From positions 3,906,001 through 3,970,000 of the forward strand of contig OZ316896.1 of NCBI GenBank assembly GCA_973895155.1: a DNA stretch of 64,000 bases, given 5' to 3'. The notes under the pieces were generated by a model. That model made no database searches. It was not told where the DNA came from and saw only the letters and a program-made list of their open reading frames with translations. The position numbers and the translations under genes are program-made. Positions 58,430 to 64,000 of the stretch are shown one piece after another (the stretch's first letter is position 1; the number at the start of each line of letters is the position of its first letter). Source of the stretch: Marsupella aquatica (taxonomy: Eukaryota > Marchantiophyta).

Positions 58430-60953
58430 TCAAGATTTGAGATGCGTAGCAGTAGCGGTCTTGACATAGTCGTGTGCCTGTGCTTCGCTCTTGACTTGGG
58501 GCGTCGCACTCTTCTCACCCCTTAGCAGGGACGCCAGCAACATTAACTCCCCCTGCCATTCATTTAGACTAGTCTCCTTTGTATCAGTTTTGATGGGAAT
58601 GTCGAAAGTTTTCGTGGCGGCCACAGTGGAAGATGGCGCGGCTGGAAGGGTCACTGTGCATGCAGAAGACACAGTCAACAACATCTTAAAGTTAGAAATC
58701 CGATACCATTTGGAGTTTCAAGTAGAAGAAGCGAGTAAACCCAGAGCTGATGTAAATTGCACTACTGGGTTTATTGAACAACTTTAACTATTTTAATCGG
58801 CAGCGTTCCACCATGCTGTACGAACTGCTGTGCAAAATTTGAGGCAAGCCCATGATTCTATTGCTGCAGAGCATACTCGGAAATTGCAACAACAAACTTA
58901 GAAGTTGTGGGAGGGAAGGTCCATTCATCTAAGGCCTGGGTTGAGTCCGGTACAGACCTGGGCAATCGGTCCTTGGTGTAGTTCTGGTGTTGAGAACTCC
59001 GTCAAAAGTGCCAGCCCAAGCATCCCTCGCTGTCAAGAAATTTGGAAGATTGAACAATTTCTTGACTGTTGCGGAAATAGAAGAGTGCTCGTACTGTGAG
59101 GTCGGCGTTGGGCCTGTTGCCTTGTGGACCACTGCACAACGAAAGCGCAACCAGCCATGATGAAATCCAATCTTTTTCAATTCAATTCCAAAAGTCTCGT
59201 CTGTGGGTACTCTGCACGTGCTATTGATTTTGCAGTATAAATCTTTACCCCGGAACTGTGGCAGCACCATATCAATTAGAAGACTTGCAATAAGAATGGC
59301 ACGAGAACTTGGATATTCTTAAGGAGACAGAACTGTCTCCAAGCACCGCCCTGTGAGCTCGTCCGAATCTATCCATAGTGTTGTTAAATTGACCATAATT
59401 CTCATTCTTTTCTTTTCATTAAGAAATAGCGGGAAAGGAAAAAGATTGAGTACATTAAGAGATATTGGACTAAAGTGGAAATCTAGAGTGCGACGAATTC
59501 TCCTAGAAACTGTTTAGCTCACATCCACCCCGTTATTGCAAGAATTTAAGCCATTTCAGGGTCGGAAGTACAGAATATCAGCTGAATTCAAGATTTCCTT
59601 CGTTCAAGTAATCCTTTTGTTACTACAATCATTCAATCCAATGCACACCTATTAATACATTGAATCAGGTTATCGATGGAGAGAGTATTGGAAAGGCTAA
59701 TTAGACAGATGCAGAATTCTCACTGTAGTGAGTATAATAATAGGGAATTATCCCACGGGAGGAAATAGGACATTGGACGAGTTCAATGCAATGATACTCA
59801 AGTAGATATATCACATAATTATAACGAGAAAGGTGACTTGAGGCGTTGTAAGCAATAGACAGCAAAAGGACCTGAAGAAAGCTGGCGAAAGAACTTTACC
59901 TACGCCTTTCTCAATCCAAGGGGAGACAATGATGGTGGGAATCCGGACACCAAGTCGGTCGAAGTTGAAGTAGTCTGGTGCGGGGCCCTTGATGCCATCC
60001 GGGTTGGGAACACCGGTTACAGGAGTGGGCACATGATCGTAGAATCCACCATGCTCATCGTAGGTGATTACCCACACCATTTCATTCCACTGGGGGCTCT
60101 GACGCAGGATTTCGTAGATCTGCTTGAGAAGTTTCTCTCCATTGGTGACGTCGTGCGGCGGGTGGTTGTCGTTTGCTGGCAGCAGTGGCGGCAGATCGAA
60201 GTAACGCTGCTCGATCACGGTGTAGTTTGGGAGCTTGCCCGCTGCGGCATCGTTTTTGAAGTCCAGATCAAATGCTCTGAAATTGTCGATGTACTTTGGA
60301 TTCCGAAGCCTACTGTAAAAGAGTGTGGCCGGTATGTTCTGGTAATAGATCCCGAACGTCAGCCCTGCCTCCTCGATGTTCTCAAAGATGGTCTTCTGAG
60401 GATTCCCCTCGATGAGGTCAATCGTGACGTTGCTGATCAGCCCGTGTGAAGTGGCGGAGTGCACATAGAACCGGTTTGGTTGAGTGGAGCAAGGTAGCGA
60501 GGCGAACCATTTATCGAACACTGCAAACTCCGTAGCAAGGGCCACTGTGATGGGAATCGATTCTGGTTTGAATGCACTCATCACCTGTGCAGCGAACCCG
60601 GGTTTCAAGGCCTCTGCCGTCTGCGCAAAGCCATTCATCGGAGGAGGATTGAGAGAGGTATCGGTGCCTCCGAACACCTGCGTCTTAATGACGTCGTAGC
60701 CATGGTCGGGGTCCGCCTCTGTCACATAAGGCTCAGCGTCTGTAACGTACACCTTCTGAGAGGTGGGATCAGAGACCTTAATGAGGTTGTACTCGTTTCC
60801 CTTCAGTCCATCGACATCGGGATGAACGCGGTTCAGGAATCCCAGAACATTGTCGAACGACCTGTTCTCCATCACCAAGACCACCACCGTCTTGATTTTC
60901 CCAGCCATCTCAACTTTTTGGACCGGTGTAGTGCTGAAACAGCTATTTCCCAT
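58430..60953 (-). CDS. NPC: Non-specific phospholipase C (NPC), three exons, 483 aa
   Basis: The exons are 60953-59900, 59131-58958 and 58653-58430. Splicing at CGTAG/GTAAAG with TTGTGCAG/TG, then CCCAG/GTCTGT with TGCACAG/TG, keeps the frame and restores the family motifs VVVH and CPVTLP across the joins. NPCs hydrolyse phosphatidylcholine and related lipids to diacylglycerol and a phosphorylated headgroup. Family hallmarks are ENRSFDN (29-35), [29 protein letters not shown] and [19 protein letters not shown]. The C-terminal end, [15 protein letters not shown], also fits. No signal peptide is visible. Instead the N-terminus MGNSCFS fits N-myristoylation at Gly2 with palmitoylation at Cys5, which suggests membrane anchoring; Met16 is an alternative start. 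Its length is slightly below the usual 510-540 aa. No P1BS site lies in the 1 kb upstream. Confidence 0.93.
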
Positions 60954-61122
60954 GTAAGTTCGTGAAACTATGGGAAACGCCTAATAATCAGCTATTTCAA
61001 AATAGTGCCCGTCCAGTCTACAAATGAGTTACCAATCCTGGTACGAGCTGGAGGGATACTTCCCCGAGGCCGTTCATCAATCCGAAGCCTTGAGACTCAA
61101 TCATACACAATGCGATAGCTCC

Positions 61123-61130
61123 TTTAAATA
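61123..61130 (-). promoter_or_regulatory. TATA-like box of NPC (TATTTAAA)
   Basis: On the minus strand, 170 bp before the NPC start codon, the same type as the PHT1 box. Confidence 0.5.
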
Positions 61131-61773
61131 GGATCGCAATGCGGAGGGAGGGGCCACAGCTACAGTCGCTGCACCGTTGCAAATGGTGCATCCCATTATG
61201 AAATTAGAATGTAGCGGCCCGAGTTTCCGACGTTGCCTGCCCTGGTGGTGAATCAGGCACAGAAGCTCTGCACAACCTCTGTTACAGATCAGGAAGGGAC
61301 ATCATTTTCGCTCATGCAAGGAAGCGAGAAAGCTGCAGCACGAGCTGGCTTGAGACTTTCTCGGACTGACTCGGACTCGGACCATTGACGATGCTGACCA
61401 GAGGAAGGACGATTTGGAGGCATACAGGACCGAGCGTTATCTACAGGATCCCGGAGGAATATGAGTACTGCATTGAGAGATGAATTGCTCAATCGGTCAT
61501 CCGATTGACGCGGAGTGCAAGCGAAGATAAGGACGATAGCACGTTTTCTCAAATCACGAATGCATGATCGCTGTTGACTGCGCTCTCTAGCAGGACAGGT
61601 GCGCTGGTCTTGCGTAGCTACTTTAATACGGACCTTCACCCCGGCCTGGATTCCATGTTTTCTAATCCATTTCACTGCAGTCAAAGAAAATCAGTCATCC
61701 AATCAATTCCCCCCGTGAAAAGCTAATGCCGTAACTACACTACAGTGGTCTCCAATCCCGCACAACGATTCCC

Positions 61774-61781
61774 TATTTAAA
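61774..61781 (+). promoter_or_regulatory. Plus-strand TATA-like box, no gene found
   Basis: TATTTAAA is followed by C/T-rich leader-like sequence with AGCTTCAGCTCTT twice (61869 and 61908) and an ATG near 61883 that opens only a short frame. It could drive a non-coding RNA or a remnant; support is weak. Confidence 0.2.
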
Positions 61782-62454
61782 GAGCTGGTGGGTTCCCACA
61801 CGCAACAGTCCTGGTTTCCAATTTTTAAATCTCCTTAAGATCAGCTCGAAGACTCATCGTAACCCGAGCTTCAGCTCTTCCAATGAAAACTCATGATCTT
61901 AACCCCAGCTTCAGCTCTTGCAACGACTGTACAAGCTTCTCTTCAATCTGATCTGTCTGATCTGCGACACAATTTCACGTCGAGGAAACTGACTTCGTTG
62001 GCATTCTCCTGCTTGTCACGAAAACAATACCTGCTGTAGAATTTGCCGCAATTGGAAGACACTACAGGCGTGACTGTGCTTTTGATTATTCACGAGGCGA
62101 TGGTCAAATTCATGAGGAATCCTGCTGAGCCGAACTGTATATAGATGAATCGTTCACGTCAGCATTGAAGGGTCCAGAACTCGAGATTGGAGAATGGAAT
62201 GGAGATTGAAGAATCCACGAAGAATGTCCGTTGGAAATAATTATGCATCTTTGCGGTTTTAGGGGGCCCACGAAAAGGTCATGAGACCAAAGATTGCACC
62301 GGCGCGCTTTGAACTCGGGTCCTATGCGAGCTTCACCGGTAGCAAAAGCCCCGCCTATCTACCGACACGTGCCGAGCTCCACACTGTCTCCGGGGTTTGG
62401 ACTTGCCAGACAAATAGAGGCTTTAGAGTCCGTCAATCCGCAAATCGTCATCCG

Positions 62455-62590
62455 GACCATCCCGGCCTGGCCTGAGCCGGCCGTCCCGACCGCGACCCCG
62501 GCCGGCTCACTCCCCGCCCCGACCCGGCCCAACTTTGTCCCAGCCTGTCCCGGCCTATCCCTGCCCGGCCCTGCACCTGGCCCGGGGAAT
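62455..62590. repeat. C-rich GGCC/CCCG-repeat stretch
   Basis: Many overlapping CCCGGCC, CCGACC and GGCCTG words in about 135 bp, far richer in GC than its surroundings. Frames through it are Pro-rich on one strand and Gly-rich on the other, and I judge them non-coding. Confidence 0.6.
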
Positions 62591-62699
62591 AACACAGAAT
62601 ATCCGTCAAATGGGCCAATTTTTGCCCAGCAAGTTGACGTGCCCAACAACTCGACAAGTTGCCCGTCACTTCAAACTTGGCGTATATGAGGATTTCTCA

Positions 62700-64000
62700 A
62701 ATCTCTCTTTTCTGCTTTCCAGGCAATTTTTTTCCTTCGCATTCCTGCCTCCTGTCAAAGGCAAATTCCCTGGAAAAAAGGTGGTGTGTGTGTGCACTCC
62801 TTGACCAAAATTTTGGTCCTTTAGGGCTAAGGTTTATTTGGTGAACTTCAAGGTTTGAGACCCCCTATTTAATTGTTCTACAGAGACTAGGTTATTTCTG
62901 TGAATTTCAAGGTTTGAGACCCCTTTTTGATTGTTGTACAGGGACTCTCCTTAATGACCGGCTGTTAAAACCAGGTGAGTTTCTGGTAAATGCACATCAG
63001 AAATGCAGCTGCATGCTTTGTACAATGTCATGGGGCATGTGCCCACCCTTTTCAATAGCACAGTAAACGTGATTATTTTGTCATATCATTGAGTGTTGTT
63101 CCTTCTACCCATCCACATCCAGTTGCTGCTTTTTGAAGAGAGTGCAAATAGGGGGACGCATGCATTTCGGCCATGAACATATATGAACAGAGTTCTGGAG
63201 GGTATAGGATATGCCAACCCCAGTATAGAATATGCCAGCATGGAGTAACAATGGGAAACTAAGGGGCTTGCTTGTCGTACATGCCAACCAGTGTGGATTG
63301 TTGGAGTGTGTATTTCCTTTACATGCAATGGGATCCCGTTTTTATGCCTTCACCAGCTAAGTATGGATGGTAAACTTTTGTACACTAGTGTTTCCTCCCG
63401 CTGTAAAATCTCAAACACCAGAAACCGATTGGTGTGAAATTGACCCTCTGGTTGAATGGTGCAATTTTGTCTCCAAGGCCCAGCTATCTTGTTGCTTGGA
63501 GAAGAATGGGGCGTCTAAGTTTGTATCTCAGCAGAAAGCAAGGTAAAGGGATCAGTGAGCTGGAAGGTGTTAGTGATTGAAACATTAGCCACACTCCATC
63601 GCTACCATTTCCGAATATGAATCAGCTGCTTAAGAAAATGATCACACTGTGACCAACTTTGCAAGTACTTAGGGCATTTTCAAAATGTAAATGTTGCTAT
63701 CTGAGTCAATTTCAACATTCTGAACTAGTCTATCCATGCTTTGCCAGTTCATTCAGACTTCACATACAGTGTCTTGGTCCACATATTCTGGATTCAGTTT
63801 CAAAGAATGGATTGGCAAGAAAAGGTGAGCGTGGTTTTTAATTTCTGTGAGTTTACAAAGCTATGCCTACAAATTACCAGGCAATATTACCTGAATATCT
63901 TTAAACTTTACAAAATTAAATTAGCCCATCAAAGTTGTTGAATGTTACCTCTAAATATTGTCTCATTGGATTCTTCTTCGTGACCATCTTCAGTTTACTC
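62700..64000. other. No gene recognised
   Basis: A short duplication, TCAAGGTTTGAGACCCC, occurs at about 62850 and 62909. Otherwise I see no supported feature up to the window end. Confidence 0.4.

Noticed and set aside
62280-62360. tRNA-like B-box on the minus strand (GAGTTCAAAGC context)
   Set aside because: I could not fold an acceptor stem, A-box or anticodon arm around it, so neither a tRNA nor a SINE is supported.

Overview
The window is nuclear DNA of a land plant. Four things show this: an intact PHT1 H+/phosphate symporter, a three-exon non-specific phospholipase C (NPC), a nuclear Ycf20-like chloroplast protein and a plant SYP1 syntaxin pseudogene, all spaced by kilobases of repeat-rich DNA with GT-AG introns. 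The PHT1 coding region has no intron, and CACTA-like and DUF7869-type element proteins are present. I infer an early-diverging plant, most likely a bryophyte, but no marker in the window proves it.

Layout. 0-3 kb: remnants of a transposon-type gene with an RDYSPERR repeat and a Cys/His cluster. 3.4-7.0 kb: PHT1 with its promoter, five PHR1-binding-like sites (P1BS, GNATATNC) and a likely 5'-UTR intron. 7.4-10.8 kb: weak traces of coding sequence. 10.8-20.1 kb: a mosaic of large inverted duplications, an AT-rich core and two complementary broken pieces of the PHT1 gene; one piece is bounded by about 85-bp inverted repeats, like a gene-capturing (Pack-type) transposon. 22.06-22.62 kb: a SYP1 syntaxin pseudogene interrupted by a Tourist/Harbinger-like MITE. 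22.7-32.2 kb: no gene recognised, several small tandem repeats.

32.2-48.8 kb is the most unusual part. A minus-strand series of exons encodes, in transcript order, three F-box-like repeats, a ParB-like domain, a degenerate DNA-methylase-like segment, an acidic plus AQAEK-repeat region, a Ulp1-type Cys protease and three FCP1/NIF-like HAD domains. At several boundaries short introns join the flanking frames exactly. Many of these introns, and three tandem arrays upstream, carry the same 16-bp palindrome, ACGCG-N6-CGCGT (best form ACGCGACYGGTCGCGT). I count 25 copies between 32.2 and 48.8 kb and saw none elsewhere in the window. The series carries in-frame stops and a frameshift, so this copy is decaying. 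Diverging from it at 48.9-52.3 kb is a decayed DUF7869-type element protein, whose 3' flank has a related palindrome. The whole 32.2-52.9 kb block may be one large mobile element.

52.9-56 kb is repeat-rich and gene-poor. 56.7-57.3 kb is the Ycf20-like gene, followed by a perfect 28-bp-arm hairpin and a tandem duplication. 58.4-61.0 kb is the NPC gene on the minus strand, with an N-terminal MGNSC lipidation-type motif. 61.2-64 kb shows no convincing gene.

PHT1 (phosphate uptake) and NPC (phospholipid turnover, which in some plant NPCs responds to phosphate starvation) share a physiological theme. Only PHT1 shows P1BS sites.
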